Assembly: GCA_020723045.1 (NCBI GenBank)
Contig: DYJQ01000002.1
Coordinates: 5,687 to 18,878, forward strand
DNA from: Candidatus Micrarchaeum sp.
GTDB taxonomy: Archaea > Micrarchaeota > Micrarchaeia > CAILAH01
Reading direction: 5' to 3'
Length of the DNA: 13,192 bases
Position numbers and translations under genes: made by a program. The notes below the pieces were generated by a model. The model was given only the letters and a program-made list of their open reading frames with translations, had not been told where the DNA came from and made no database searches. Of this stretch, positions 1 through 7,563 are shown piece by piece; positions within the stretch are counted from its first letter, which is position 1, and every line of letters starts with the position of its first letter.

Positions 1-30
1 TAGCCTTTTTAGGCATCCCGAAAAAGGCTA
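1..30 (-). other. Perfect 10-bp hairpin in 16S rRNA (helix 15/16 region)
   Basis: TAGCCTTTTT and AAAAAGGCTA form a perfect 10-bp inverted repeat around a 10-base loop. It lies directly after the conserved GCGAAAACTTCACAAT. Archaeal 16S usually has only a short stem of about 4 bp with a GAAA-like loop here. It is therefore an expanded rRNA helix or the first part of an insertion; the sequence beyond base 1 is not visible. Confidence 0.65.
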
Positions 31-401
31 TTGTGAAGTTTTCGCGCCTGCTGCATCCCGTAGGACTAGGACCCTTGTCTCAGTGTCCTTCTGGGGGCTT
101 CCACTTACATGGCCCCTAAGGATTATAGGTTTGGTGGGCCGTTACCCCGCCAACAGCCTAATCCTCCGCAGCCTCATCCTAAGGCGGACGCACTCCAATT
201 CATGCGCCTTTTGAGCGAGAGGGTATTGCAACATCCCTCACCTATAGCGGATTATCGTCAGTTTCCCGACGTTGTCCACTTCCTTAGGGCAGATTGACTA
301 CGTGTTACTCAGCCGTTTGCCACCCGTCCAAGTGAACAGGTAGACTTGCATGGCTTAATCGAACTCAGATAGCGGTATCCTCCAGCAGGATCAACTGGAG
401 T
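1..401 (-). rRNA. 16S ribosomal RNA, 5' part (truncated by window edge)
   Basis: Read on the minus strand, this begins ACTCCAGTTGATCCTGCTGG at about 401, the archaeal 16S 5' end (usual form ATTCCGGTTGATCCTGCCGG) with compensating changes in the first helix. It continues through TTAAGCCATGCAAGTC, GGCAAACGGCTGAGTAACAC, GACACTGAGACAAGGGTCC, CCTACGGGATGCAGCAGG and CGCGAAAACTT, all conserved small-subunit blocks in the right order. The visible part is roughly the first quarter of the molecule; the rest lies beyond base 1. It is divergent: the block normally reading ACGGGGCGCAGCAG has GGGATGCAGCAG. It ends in an unusually long hairpin at 1-30. The exact mature 5' end is estimated by alignment from memory and could be off by a few bases. 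Confidence 0.96.
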
Positions 402-590
402 TATGTGCAAGGAATTGACAGATTCACCACATACGTTCTGCTCTACTGCTACCATATCTCTCTTGAAGCCTCTGCCTAACCCAAAACAGCTTGGGTTACA
501 CCATTTCTAGTGTCGCTTTTTATGCGACCTATGCGCCACAATGGAAGCAGGCTTCACAGAACCAATCCTCCGCCTAGCCGGGTTGCAGCA
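402..590 (-). other. 16S rRNA leader (no gene in 402-715)
   Basis: The gap between the 16S 5' end and the divergent gene at 716 is about 314 bases and shows no convincing protein gene. On the minus strand it would be the pre-rRNA leader. It contains an 8-bp perfect hairpin (477-484 with 491-498, 6-base loop), a 5-bp hairpin (512-516 with 524-528, 7-base loop) and a 6-bp pairing (about 402-407 with 429-434) right at the 16S start. Archaeal leaders normally pair with sequence downstream of 16S for processing, but that partner is outside the window. The transcription start near 590 is inferred from the TATA position. Confidence 0.55.
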
Positions 591-610
591 ACGTTTTCTT
601 AAGGAGTTTA

Positions 611-626
611 TCTTTATAAGCCTTTT
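611..626 (-). promoter_or_regulatory. rRNA operon promoter (BRE/TATA)
   Basis: On the minus strand the sequence AAAAGGCTTATAAAGATA gives a TATA box (TTATAAA at 613-619) preceded by a purine-rich BRE-like element. A start about 26 bases downstream would fall near 590, leaving a leader of about 190 bases. This is the best archaeal promoter match upstream of the 16S gene. Confidence 0.65.
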
Positions 627-683
627 CATGGTGTGCACAGATCCTACCCAAAATTTAAGGCACATTTTTAAAATAATCGTAAA

Positions 684-693
684 GTTTTTAATT
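684..693 (+). promoter_or_regulatory. Candidate TATA box for the gene at 716
   Basis: The AT-rich element GTTTTTAATT is centred about 27 bases before the ATG at 716. No good Shine-Dalgarno sequence precedes that ATG, so a leaderless transcript starting at or next to the start codon is plausible. A second AT-rich run lies at 665-675. Confidence 0.4.
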
Positions 694-715
694 ACACACT
701 TCCAGTAATAGTTCA

Positions 716-1645
716 ATGCTAATCAGTTCAAAAGGAGAGGTCATTAAGGGTGGCAATGCAAAGCGCCTAGGGATTACGCCGGCGCGCAACGGTGCATTCG
801 TCTATATGCGGCTGAAACGAGATTCAAAGAGAATGATAAAGGCATTTGAAACAGCGAATGCTTGCATTAATGACTCCACTCCAAGAGAGGTTCGTGTACA
901 CGCCGATGTGCTTAAGGTAGTCTGGCTTGCAAAACACATAAGCGCAGGTTATGCTAGTGAACTGGTTGAAATAGAGAAGCTCAAGGACGCGCTCACACAC
1001 TTTAACAGTGCGCTTGCGATAAATACTTCTCGTACAACGCTCGAGCAAAGGCTTGAGAAAATAAAGGAGGCCAATAACTACGCTATCGAACGCGAGATGT
1101 ACGTGCGCTGGCTGCGTGATATTTACATGCACGAAACCCTTAGCTCTCTCTACACCTCGCTTATCATAAACGATTCAAGCAGATTAGCCGCAGTAAATGC
1201 CTACAAACTGGATTTTGATACATACCAACACCTCAAGCAGCTATTAGAGTTGTGTACACCGGAGAGCGGTGGTGAATTCCTCCGGGCACTTACCTCCCTC
1301 CACTTGACTATGCGTGGCAGGAAGAAGATGGATCGTATTCTCAGGCTGTTGATGAAGGCGTATGTGCGCGCCAAGGCCGGAAAATGGCAGGATGCCTCCT
1401 TCCAACTCGAGAACGCACTTGTGTTTACGGGTGTGAACAACCCGTTCTATTTTGTGGAACAGCTCAAAGAGACGGGCGATGAATATACCGCAGACATTCA
1501 GTACAATCTCACTGCAACACATCAAGGCCTTCTCCAACCCAAGTTTGCTGTAGTGTATGAGAGCCTTCGCCTATCCATTGAGATGCTCTCCTCCGTTTTG
1601 CATAAGGCTAGTCTGCTAGACTATAATGGATTTTTTAAGCCATAA
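716..1645 (+). CDS. Hypothetical all-helical protein, 309 aa
   Basis: I do not recognise this protein. It is an intact 309-residue frame starting at an ATG with no clear ribosome binding site; a TATA-like run about 27 bases upstream suggests a leaderless mRNA. The composition looks soluble and almost entirely helical: many Lys, Arg, Glu and Leu, no membrane segment, no signal peptide and no nucleotide-binding or metal-binding motif. Residues of about 215-255 (YVRAKAGKWQDASFQLENAL) vaguely recall a TPR-type helical hairpin, but there is no repeat series. It is transcribed divergently from the 16S gene and is followed by a gene with its own promoter, so it is probably monocistronic. The length of the frame, the normal amino acid mix and the good promoter position support a real gene; function is unknown. 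Confidence 0.8.
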   Translation: MLISSKGEVIKGGNAKRLGITPARNGAFVYMRLKRDSKRMIKAFETANACINDSTPREVRVHADVLKVVWLAKHISAGYASELVEIEKLKDALTHFNSALAINTSRTTLEQRLEKIKEANNYAIEREMYVRWLRDIYMHETLSSLYTSLIINDSSRLAAVNAYKLDFDTYQHLKQLLELCTPESGGEFLRALTSLHLTMRGRKKMDRILRLLMKAYVRAKAGKWQDASFQLENALVFTGVNNPFYFVEQLKETGDEYTADIQYNLTATHQGLLQPKFAVVYESLRLSIEMLSSVLHKASLLDYNGFFKP

Positions 1646-1659
1646 GCACCGCCCTATAG

Positions 1660-1674
1660 AAAAGTATTTAAACG
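1660..1674 (+). promoter_or_regulatory. Candidate promoter for the gene at 1708
   Basis: AGTATTTAAACG contains a TATA-like TATTTAAA element. A start about 26 bases downstream, near 1694, would put the ribosome binding site AGGTGAT (1696-1702) right at the 5' end of the mRNA. Confidence 0.45.
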
Positions 1675-1707
1675 TGATATGAATAGAAAACTCCAAGGTG
1701 ATTTGTG

Positions 1708-2877
1708 ATGACTAATGTTTTCAAGAGGAATACGTATTCAATAATGAAGTCAACCAAGCCTGAAGAGCGTGGCCAGCTATTTGCAAAGATGCTTTTGGAG
1801 AACCCCAAGCTGTTGAAGTATTTTACTAGGAAAAATCCGTTTGTGAGGATGGGGGAGGCGAGCCACATCATCCTCTCTAATGAACAGTACTCAAGGAAGG
1901 AGGAGTTGCGCGCCGCACTCTACCCCGTTGCAGAGCCTCATCTTGAAGATGGCGAGATGACGGATGTAAACATTGAAGGCGAGGTCAAGGAATTATTGAA
2001 AGGTGCGAGTGACTATATTAATACAAATTATGATACTGCCAAGGATGAAAAGGCCAAGAAGGTAAAGGAGACGCTTGATAAGGTAATTAAGTCAGAAATT
2101 GATTCTTCAAAGATTGTGAAGAACAAGGAATGGTACAGGGGAATACTCAGGTGGCTTGCAGGGGCCACAGCGGCATTAGCAGTCTTGATAGCCACTGTCC
2201 CGGAGTTCAAGCCCCAGCAGGAGGGCAGGCCAAACCACAAAGTCGAAAAGGTTATGACTAATGATAATAAAAACTGCGATGAGGTAATGAAGTCGCTTAA
2301 CGTCTGCATGGACGCACTCGGCGAAAAGTGCCCTCATATTGAAAAGATAGTAACCCAGACACAGCTAAAGGAAGTGCCCATAGTAAAAGAGATACCTCTC
2401 ATAGTGAAAGTGCCCATAGAAAAAGAGATACCTCTCATAGTGCAGCAGTTGCCTTTTGATTATGACATGTTAAAAAAGGATGCGGCCAGCATAGTAGCAT
2501 TCAAAGCGAGGCTAATGAAAAAGATTGACTACATTTTTACCAATATGGGTGTCGAGGCTGACCAGGTGTATTATAAGAGTACTGTCAGGCCGTGGTTCAA
2601 GAGCAAGCTTGATGCTGGCGATATTGCAATGATAGAGATGGCAATATGGATGGGCGGGGACCTGCTCGGTGTCCATATGGATGGGGACACAGTAACAAAA
2701 GTGACGCGCATAAAAAACCCTCAAGAGTTCGCTGAGTTCTATAAGAATAAAATGCTGCTCTATGCGGGCGGGCAATCTGGCAACTATAACGAATGGGCGC
2801 TTAAGAAGGGCATGGTCAAGGCCGCATGGGAGCTTTATAAAGAGATATATAATGAATTTCGCAACTTCCTGAGATAA
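1708..2877 (+). CDS. Single-pass membrane protein with tandem VPIxKEIPLIV repeat, 389 aa
   Basis: I do not recognise the family. The frame opens with GTG at 1705 followed by ATG at 1708; AGGTGAT (1696-1702) is 5 bases from the ATG and only 2 from the GTG, so ATG is chosen. Residues 1-145 are charged and helical, residues 147-164 form one hydrophobic segment (LAGATAALAVLIATV), and the rest is soluble. Positive residues before the segment suggest an inside N terminus and an outside C terminus. After it come three cysteines (C190, C200, C208), which could form a disulfide outside the cell. Then comes a tandem 12-residue duplication (223-234 and 235-246) of the alternating Pro/hydrophobic/Lys/Glu type that often acts as an extended stalk, and a C-terminal helical domain (about 250-389) rich in Trp and Tyr. 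The likely role is a surface or envelope protein; this is inference. Confidence 0.82.
   Translation: MTNVFKRNTYSIMKSTKPEERGQLFAKMLLENPKLLKYFTRKNPFVRMGEASHIILSNEQYSRKEELRAALYPVAEPHLEDGEMTDVNIEGEVKELLKGASDYINTNYDTAKDEKAKKVKETLDKVIKSEIDSSKIVKNKEWYRGILRWLAGATAALAVLIATVPEFKPQQEGRPNHKVEKVMTNDNKNCDEVMKSLNVCMDALGEKCPHIEKIVTQTQLKEVPIVKEIPLIVKVPIEKEIPLIVQQLPFDYDMLKKDAASIVAFKARLMKKIDYIFTNMGVEADQVYYKSTVRPWFKSKLDAGDIAMIEMAIWMGGDLLGVHMDGDTVTKVTRIKNPQEFAEFYKNKMLLYAGGQSGNYNEWALKKGMVKAAWELYKEIYNEFRNFLR
2374..2445 (+). repeat. Two tandem 36-bp repeats inside the membrane protein gene
   Basis: Units 2374-2409 and 2410-2445 both read GTGCCCATAG(T/A)AAAAGAG followed by ATACCTCTCATAGTG, differing at only a few positions. 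They encode VPIVKEIPLIVK and VPIEKEIPLIVQ. The near-identity at the DNA level points to a recent in-frame duplication. Confidence 0.9.
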
Positions 2878-2915
2878 AAGCCCGTATGCAACAACCGATG
2901 CAACAGAGATAATCA

Positions 2916-2946
2916 GTTTTTATATTTCTACTTTCTGTTTATATGC
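2916..2946 (+). promoter_or_regulatory. Candidate promoter for the glycosyltransferase gene
   Basis: Two TATA-like runs occur, TTTTTATATT (about 2918-2927) and TTTATAT (2939-2945). The first would give a start near 2946-2950 and a short leader carrying AGGTAAT (2954-2960), a ribosome binding site just before the ATG at 2964. The second would give a start close to the ATG. Confidence 0.4.
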
Positions 2947-2963
2947 AATAACTAGGTAATCGC

Positions 2964-4097
2964 ATGCGTATAGCATACTACACTGAAACCTACCTGCCTA
3001 ATATGGATGGTGTTGTAAAGAGCATTACGCAAGCACGTGATGAACTCCAGCGCACTGGTGATGAGGTTTTTGTGTTTACATGCGGGACAAAGCAGCTCAT
3101 CCAGACCAATAAGGACCCATTTGTCCATTATTACAATTCAATCCCATTCCACCCCTATCCGAATTATAGGTTTGCGATAAATCCGTATCCATCCTCTGCA
3201 ATAATCGATTCCAAGAAAATCGAGGTGATCCATTCGCACGGGATGGGGACGATGGGAATCGCCGCGATGCGTATCGCACACAAGCGCAAGCTTCCTCTGA
3301 TAGGGTCGTTCCACACGCTCATCCAATACGCAACTCATTACCTGTCGAGCCGCAAGAGTGTGCAGGATTTTGCAAAAGAGATTGCATGGAAATACCTTCG
3401 CTGGTATTACAACAAATGTGATGTTACAATTGTTCCTTCAAACACTATAAAGGATCTTTTGGAGCAGAATAATTTTTCACATGTGCGTGTTGTCCCCAAT
3501 GGCATAGATACAGATGCGTTCGTACGCAGTGAGCGAAATAGGGATGAATTTGGTCTTGATGAAGATGATGCAGTATTTCTTTTTGTAGGCCGTCTTGTAA
3601 TCGAGAAAAACCTTGATGTGCTGATAAAGGCATCCAAAAAAATCTCTGCAGAAATCCCTAACGCGAAGTTTGTGGTTGCCGGGACGGGGCCTGCAGAACA
3701 GCACTATAAAACGCTTGTTCACGACCATAAAGTTGACGACAAGTTTAAGTTCCTTGGTTTTGTGCCCGAGCAGAAAATGGCCTCGCTCTACAAAAGTGCT
3801 GATGTATTCGTTTTCCCATCGAAGTTTGAGACGCAGGGCCTGAGTGGTATAGAGGCGATGGCATCAGGTCTTCCATTGTGTGCTGCGGATTATCTTGCAC
3901 TCAAGGAGATAGTGACACCGGGTGTTAATGGTTATCTTTTCAATCCCGATAACCCAGAAGACCTTGTCGAGAATGCTGTGAGAACTTATGATGAGCGCAG
4001 GCGGCTCTCGCACAACTCAGTAAAGACTGCTGAGAGGTTTTCCATATCAGAGACGACAAAAGAACTGAGGAAAGTTTACAGCGATACTGTCAAATGA
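2964..4097 (+). CDS. GT4 family glycosyltransferase (GT-B fold), 377 aa
   Basis: This is a complete retaining glycosyltransferase of family GT4. The N-terminal acceptor-binding half starts with the typical MRIAYYTETYLPNMDGVV, with a Gly-rich turn at G16. HSHGMGTMGI (about 90-99) and FHT (116-118) follow, as usual for this family. VPNGID (177-182) begins the donor-binding half, then FVGRL.IEKNLD (207-218), FVVAGTGP (236-243), FLGFV (263-267) and FVFPSKFETQGLSGIEAMA (282-300). The last holds the EX7E pair E289 and E297 that contacts the nucleotide-sugar. There is no membrane helix; such enzymes act at the cytoplasmic membrane face. The closest families by eye are those adding sugars to diacylglycerol-type or archaeal lipids, or to surface glycans; the acceptor cannot be told from sequence. 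AGGT at 2954-2957 supports the start. It stands alone and converges with the seven-gene operon. Confidence 0.93.
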   Translation: MRIAYYTETYLPNMDGVVKSITQARDELQRTGDEVFVFTCGTKQLIQTNKDPFVHYYNSIPFHPYPNYRFAINPYPSSAIIDSKKIEVIHSHGMGTMGIAAMRIAHKRKLPLIGSFHTLIQYATHYLSSRKSVQDFAKEIAWKYLRWYYNKCDVTIVPSNTIKDLLEQNNFSHVRVVPNGIDTDAFVRSERNRDEFGLDEDDAVFLFVGRLVIEKNLDVLIKASKKISAEIPNAKFVVAGTGPAEQHYKTLVHDHKVDDKFKFLGFVPEQKMASLYKSADVFVFPSKFETQGLSGIEAMASGLPLCAADYLALKEIVTPGVNGYLFNPDNPEDLVENAVRTYDERRRLSHNSVKTAERFSISETTKELRKVYSDTVK

Positions 4098-4163
4098 TGA
4101 GGATTGAATAAAACCTCTTGGGGGATAATAATAAAGGGATAAAACCACGCATGATGCACCAGC
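4098..4163. other. Convergent intergenic region (possible terminators)
   Basis: These 66 bases separate the glycosyltransferase stop from the 3' end of the minus-strand operon. On the minus strand they contain short T-rich runs (GGTTTTATCCC and TTTATTATTATCC), which could serve as a weak U-rich archaeal terminator for the operon. No clear stem-loop was seen, and there is no good T-run in the plus direction. Confidence 0.3.
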
Positions 4164-6782
4164 TTATTTAACAAACATCCTAAGCTCATTTATCGTCATT
4201 GGAATGAGCTTGTTATTGAGCAGTGCAATCTTTATCGCTGCACTGTTAATGCCATACCGTGTTATGCTCTCTACGAAGGCGCTCTTCATATCTTCATCAC
4301 TGAACACGAGCAGTGTGCGCTCCCGCCCTCCAATACCCAGCGCTACCCTATCAGCAAGATTGCCTCCCTCACCGAGCACTACTTTAAAGCTCTCGCGTCT
4401 ACTCTTTAGGTAAATATCGCAATCTTTGCGTTCGCCGAGCTTTGTGAATGGAATTGCAAGGTTTATGAAGATATCGCGAACCTTCCTGAATATTGAGAGG
4501 TATTTATAATCAAACATGCTTTCCTTCTCCCACTTACCCAGAGAATAGAGGCCCAAGTATTGCTTGACCAGCCCACCATACTTCATTTTATCTAGCAGTA
4601 GTTGGAGGTTATAATCACCGATTAGGATCGGCCTTCCTTGGTATGTAATCTTCCTAAACCCGGACTTGAGCTCTTTTAACGTGAGTGGCATGTACTCCCA
4701 CCCATAATCCTTATTTATATTGTTGAACAGGTCAAGCACTATCCCCTCTTTAATGTATATCCTTCTCTTCTTCCGTATCTCAAAGTCCGGAATGTCGATT
4801 GCATACCTAACCTTCTCCTTTGCCTTGAAGAATATGCCGACCGTCACTATAAGGCCTGCAAACCCTAACGTTGTCCAGAACCACCACTGTTCCCAGTAGT
4901 TCCGGCTCACATATGCAATTTCGGAGTATTCAAGGCCATTTTGCACCTCAAACCTAAACGTATGCACAACCCCCTCCTGCAATGGCTCTGCAACCTTAAA
5001 GTATGCGATTGTCTTATCGCCAATTTTCTTTATCGAGATTAATGTTCTTGTTTTCTCATTGTCATCTATTGTCACGTATGTCTTATCAAGACTCTGCGTG
5101 TACATATCATTATCTCCAAGCTCATGCGCATCAACCGTGAACATGAACTCCTGCTTTTTCCAGTCTATGAGATAGGGTACGATTGCAATCTCCGGGACAA
5201 TGAGCACCGACTGTGCAAGCGTATACGGCTGTGTTGAGATCGTCTCAAGCTTTATTATGTACCTGCCGGGGTTGAAGTTTGGATTATACTGTGCAACCTG
5301 CGGGTGCTTTATTGGCACTATTGCTGATGAATAGAAAGATACATCTTCGATTGCTGCCTCATTGCTCGCATTAACCGCGTGCACAACCACACCAACCGGC
5401 CTATTGAACTTATTTGGGTTCTCATCAAAATACGCGTCCAAGTCTATCTTGGAACCACTCATCTTTTCAGAGAGTGCATACAATGGATTTTTAAGCAAGC
5501 CGTTCTGCGTCCTTTTAAGCGATATGTATTTTGTCTGCACTGCAACTATATTCTGGTTTTCATCATACCCCACCACATATAACCTGATATTGCTCTGGTT
5601 TATATCTGCCTTTCCGGAAGGTATGATAAGCGTATCATAGATAACGTTATCATCTGTAGTTGGATAATCCGCAGGGCTCACTCCTATATACTCATCGAAC
5701 GCTTTAAGCCATTCAGCATCTCTTATCATTTTCGCGATATCATGCGCAGCAGCCTTTCCATTCTTCCATCCGCTGTCGAGCGTATTAGGCACCATCACCA
5801 AGTACCCTCCGCCAACATTCCACTTTATTACAGGTATCCCGCCGTAGACCAGTTTTATGCCGAGCTTTGGGTCTGAGCTGTAATATTGAAGCGAGTACCT
5901 TATCGCGTTAAGGTTCAGCCCCTCAGGCTTTCCAGCCCCTTCACTTATCTCCACATCTCCAAGGTTCTTGGATATGGCGGCAACCGAATAATCACTGCCC
6001 GGGAACAGCCTCCCCCGCCGCTCATCCAGTATGCCTTCATCAAACCCATACCCCATGTATATAATAGTGGCGCCCTTCTCAGCAAGCTCACGCAAATTCT
6101 TGCCTTCACCATTAGTTGTGCAGAGCGATACTGGGATATAACCGGTAGGCACTATTATGAGCGGGTTCGACCCCAGCGGGATCGATTCAAGTTCGCTTAG
6201 GTAAATCTCATTGACAGTGAGCCCGCTTTTTGCGAGGTCATTTTGAAGCTCCCTTTTGAAATCGCTGTAAGTATCCCCCTGCTCTCTCCTAGAGTTCAGA
6301 ATATAAACCTGGTTGTAGAGCGGGCCGTCAGCCGCCTCCATGTAAACCCCAACACTCTTGATATTCTTCCTCTCAATTTTGGCGATTGCATATGGCGTGA
6401 ATACGTGCTGATCATTTATGTTTGCGATTCCTGTGTCGAGCACATCGAGTTTTAGCGATGGTGCCATGCTCTCACTAGCCGCAGGCCCACCCAGCCCGGC
6501 ACCTTGTATAGAGAACAATATATACCCCACAAGCAGTCCCAGTAAGAGTATTATGGCACCCACTACCAAGAACACATTCCTCATTACCCCTCCTAATATT
6601 GGCCTGTGCTTTTTGAGGACCTGCTCGCTTTTGGCATCACTCTTGCGCGTCTTCAATTTGAATAATGCTACGAGTATCTCTTTTATACTTCCAAGGCCTA
6701 CTGATTTTTTCTTTATTGGATTGAACTTTTTTATGAACTTCTTCTCTTTTCTCATTACAAACCTATAGACCTTGTCAGCCAT
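4164..6782 (-). CDS. Large two-pass membrane protein, last gene of the T4SS-like operon, 872 aa
   Basis: I do not recognise the whole protein. It begins with a very basic cytoplasmic region (1-68), then a strong membrane helix (about 69-91), a long ectodomain (about 92-630), a second helix (632-652, after the aromatic stretch YWEQWWFW) and a cytoplasmic domain of about 220 residues. In the ectodomain, residues 140-270 look like an alpha/beta class-I-glutamine-amidotransferase-like or DUF4350-like fold: a YNQVYILNS strand, PLIIVPTGYIPVSL, then ELAEKGATIIYMGYG. Catalytic residues are not evident. Residues 380-625 look like two or three beta-sandwich domains. The cytoplasmic end has KLGERKDCDIYL and ERTLLVFSDEDMKSAF. 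TGGTGGAG lies 5 bases before the ATG. The gene follows the previous one by 20 bases, so it should be co-transcribed. It may be the surface or scaffold component of the machine, linking the outside to the cytoplasmic motor; that is inference. Confidence 0.85.
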   Translation of the reverse strand: MADKVYRFVMRKEKKFIKKFNPIKKKSVGLGSIKEILVALFKLKTRKSDAKSEQVLKKHRPILGGVMRNVFLVVGAIILLLGLLVGYILFSIQGAGLGGPAASESMAPSLKLDVLDTGIANINDQHVFTPYAIAKIERKNIKSVGVYMEAADGPLYNQVYILNSRREQGDTYSDFKRELQNDLAKSGLTVNEIYLSELESIPLGSNPLIIVPTGYIPVSLCTTNGEGKNLRELAEKGATIIYMGYGFDEGILDERRGRLFPGSDYSVAAISKNLGDVEISEGAGKPEGLNLNAIRYSLQYYSSDPKLGIKLVYGGIPVIKWNVGGGYLVMVPNTLDSGWKNGKAAAHDIAKMIRDAEWLKAFDEYIGVSPADYPTTDDNVIYDTLIIPSGKADINQSNIRLYVVGYDENQNIVAVQTKYISLKRTQNGLLKNPLYALSEKMSGSKIDLDAYFDENPNKFNRPVGVVVHAVNASNEAAIEDVSFYSSAIVPIKHPQVAQYNPNFNPGRYIIKLETISTQPYTLAQSVLIVPEIAIVPYLIDWKKQEFMFTVDAHELGDNDMYTQSLDKTYVTIDDNEKTRTLISIKKIGDKTIAYFKVAEPLQEGVVHTFRFEVQNGLEYSEIAYVSRNYWEQWWFWTTLGFAGLIVTVGIFFKAKEKVRYAIDIPDFEIRKKRRIYIKEGIVLDLFNNINKDYGWEYMPLTLKELKSGFRKITYQGRPILIGDYNLQLLLDKMKYGGLVKQYLGLYSLGKWEKESMFDYKYLSIFRKVRDIFINLAIPFTKLGERKDCDIYLKSRRESFKVVLGEGGNLADRVALGIGGRERTLLVFSDEDMKSAFVESITRYGINSAAIKIALLNNKLIPMTINELRMFVK

Positions 6783-6802
6783 CTTGCTCCACCAGTCAAA
6801 AC

Positions 6803-7558
6803 CTAACGCTGCATCTCAAGGAACCCTTCCCGGACCATTCTGTTGAGTATTTCCTCAACCCGGCTCTCACGCACTTTATAAAGCCTGCAGAATTCGCTTA
6901 CGTCTATCGTATTATCATGCTCCCGTATCCAGTCCTGTATTTTAAGCATGAGCGCATCATCAGAATATTTCTCGAGCTCCTCAACACGCAGTTTAAGTTC
7001 GTTTCGCTCATCTCTCAATTCTATCATATCCTTGCTTATCTTCTCGTTGCTTTCGTTGAGCCTCTCAATGCTCCTTTTCATTTCCTCAACTCTTGAAAGG
7101 AGCGCATCATACTTTGTGTATAGCTTCTCGTAATCCAGCGTGGCGAATTCCTTTATATCCTCAAGGAATATGTCAAGAAGCTGGATGAAGCTCGGCATAT
7201 CTATAGTGTATGCATCAGAAAGCAGTGTAATGATGTTGGCTACATAGCGCAACAGCTCAAGCCTTCTCTTTCGCATACTTATCTCTGGTGTAACTGTATA
7301 CATTACCTCGATGCTATCCGGGTTGAGATAGATGAGTGTGAAAAGGTAGGGTACGCCGTCAATATCCCTGCTATCTACCTTTATCAGCACGATACTGTCC
7401 TTTACTTCCGCCACTTCAACTTCAGGGACCCTCTCGATAAGCTTTGAGAGCTGTTCCTTTGCAACCTTCCTAGCCGCCCCGAACTTGAATGATGCGCCAA
7501 GCGGTTCTGCAGTTATATCCTGCGGGTCGCCACCATTTGCTTTTTTCTCTTCAACCAT
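6803..7558 (-). CDS. Coiled-coil protein with C-terminal winged-helix-like segment, 251 aa
   Basis: This soluble protein has no recognised family. Residues 25-95 look like a small alpha/beta domain (strands EVAEVKDSIVLIKVDS and YLFTLIYLNPDSIEVMYTV). Residues 96-140 are helical. Residues about 142-198 are a strong coiled coil (YEKLYTKYDALLSRVEEM and on through RDERNELKLRVEELEKY). Residues 200-251 (LKIQDWIREHDNTIDVSEFC ... VEEILNRMVREGFLEMQR) have the pattern of a winged helix-turn-helix of the kind found in archaeal regulators. It starts only 5 bases after the preceding stop, with the end of that gene (GAGGAG) serving as ribosome binding site, so it is translationally linked to the operon. It could be a DNA-binding partner of the ATPase, an adaptor or an autoregulator; a structural use of the winged helix is equally possible. 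Confidence 0.83.
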   Translation of the reverse strand: MVEEKKANGGDPQDITAEPLGASFKFGAARKVAKEQLSKLIERVPEVEVAEVKDSIVLIKVDSRDIDGVPYLFTLIYLNPDSIEVMYTVTPEISMRKRRLELLRYVANIITLLSDAYTIDMPSFIQLLDIFLEDIKEFATLDYEKLYTKYDALLSRVEEMKRSIERLNESNEKISKDMIELRDERNELKLRVEELEKYSDDALMLKIQDWIREHDNTIDVSEFCRLYKVRESRVEEILNRMVREGFLEMQR

Positions 7559-7563
7559 ACAAC

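Noticed and set aside
109..297. Open frame of 62 codons on the plus strand
   Set aside because: It lies entirely within the antisense strand of the 16S rRNA gene; the sequence is explained by conserved rRNA blocks.
507..716. Open frame of 69 codons on the minus strand upstream of 16S
   Set aside because: It lies in the rRNA leader and across its promoter, has no ribosome binding site, and its composition is not protein-like.
6418..6768. Open frame of 116 codons on the plus strand
   Set aside because: It is the reverse strand of the basic N terminus and first membrane helix of the 872-aa protein; there is no ribosome binding site and the Ser/Phe/Leu-rich composition is typical of antisense.
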